Made by a program: the position numbers and the translations under genes. From the NCBI GenBank assembly GCA_013812985.1, contig JACCSN010000750.1:1-5962 (forward strand): a DNA stretch of 5,962 nucleotides. The letters run 5' to 3'. This DNA is from Hyphomicrobiales bacterium (lineage in GTDB: Bacteria; Pseudomonadota; Alphaproteobacteria; Rhizobiales; Afifellaceae). Position 1 is the stretch's first letter; every line of letters begins with the position of its first letter. Below, piece by piece: positions 5,944 to 5,962 of this stretch. Under the pieces are notes generated by a model that saw only the letters and a program-made list of their open reading frames with translations, had not been told where the DNA came from and did not search any database.

Positions 5944-5962
5944 CCTCGGCGGGAAGGTCGGC

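Noticed and set aside
1..5962. Novel defence, mobile or CRISPR-like system
   Set aside because: No direct-repeat arrays, transposase or integrase motifs, nuclease or toxin domains or tRNA-like folds were found. All sizeable genes belong to ordinary enzyme, regulator and transporter families.

Overview
The window is GC-rich (third codon positions are strongly G/C) and reads like the chromosome of an alphaproteobacterium, most likely from the Hyphomicrobiales/Rhizobiales. The evidence for this is a soluble MltB-type transglycosylase with a C-terminal peptidoglycan-binding domain, a tiny membrane protein of a type I recall from rhizobia and relatives, and a LacI-regulated CUT1 sugar transporter next to an enolase-superfamily sugar-acid enzyme. 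The taxonomic placement is inference from protein style, not a marker gene.

Layout. 1-234 (+): 3' end of a protein whose start lies outside the window. 235-403: convergent gap with a strong terminator-like hairpin at 263-289. 404-1582 (-): secreted lytic murein transglycosylase. 1583-2015: 433 bases between divergent genes, holding one weak minus-strand ORF and a possible -35 element but no confident gene. 2016-3227 (+): mandelate racemase/muconate lactonizing enzyme family protein. 3228-3302: a short hairpin between convergent genes. 3303-3401 (-): 32-residue single-span membrane protein. 3402-3544: divergent promoter region with two abutting palindromes, one resembling a LacI-family operator. 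3545-4654 (+): LacI-family repressor. 4651-5943 (+): periplasmic sugar-binding protein of an ABC importer, overlapping the repressor by 4 bases. The last 19 bases are non-coding; permease genes would be expected beyond the edge.

How it fits together. From about 2016 onward this looks like a carbohydrate or sugar-acid utilisation locus. The binding protein captures a substrate in the periplasm, an importer encoded outside the window would move it in, and the enolase-superfamily enzyme would act on the sugar acid or a derivative. The LacI-type protein would sense an intermediate and control its own operon through the palindrome at 3494-3507. The substrate cannot be read from the sequence. The transglycosylase and the 5' fragment appear to be unrelated housekeeping or accessory neighbours.

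I found no CRISPR array, transposon, prophage, tRNA or rRNA, and no convincing new multi-gene system. The points most worth a second look are the operator pair, the tiny membrane gene, and the non-canonical K-S-E motif in the enolase-superfamily enzyme.
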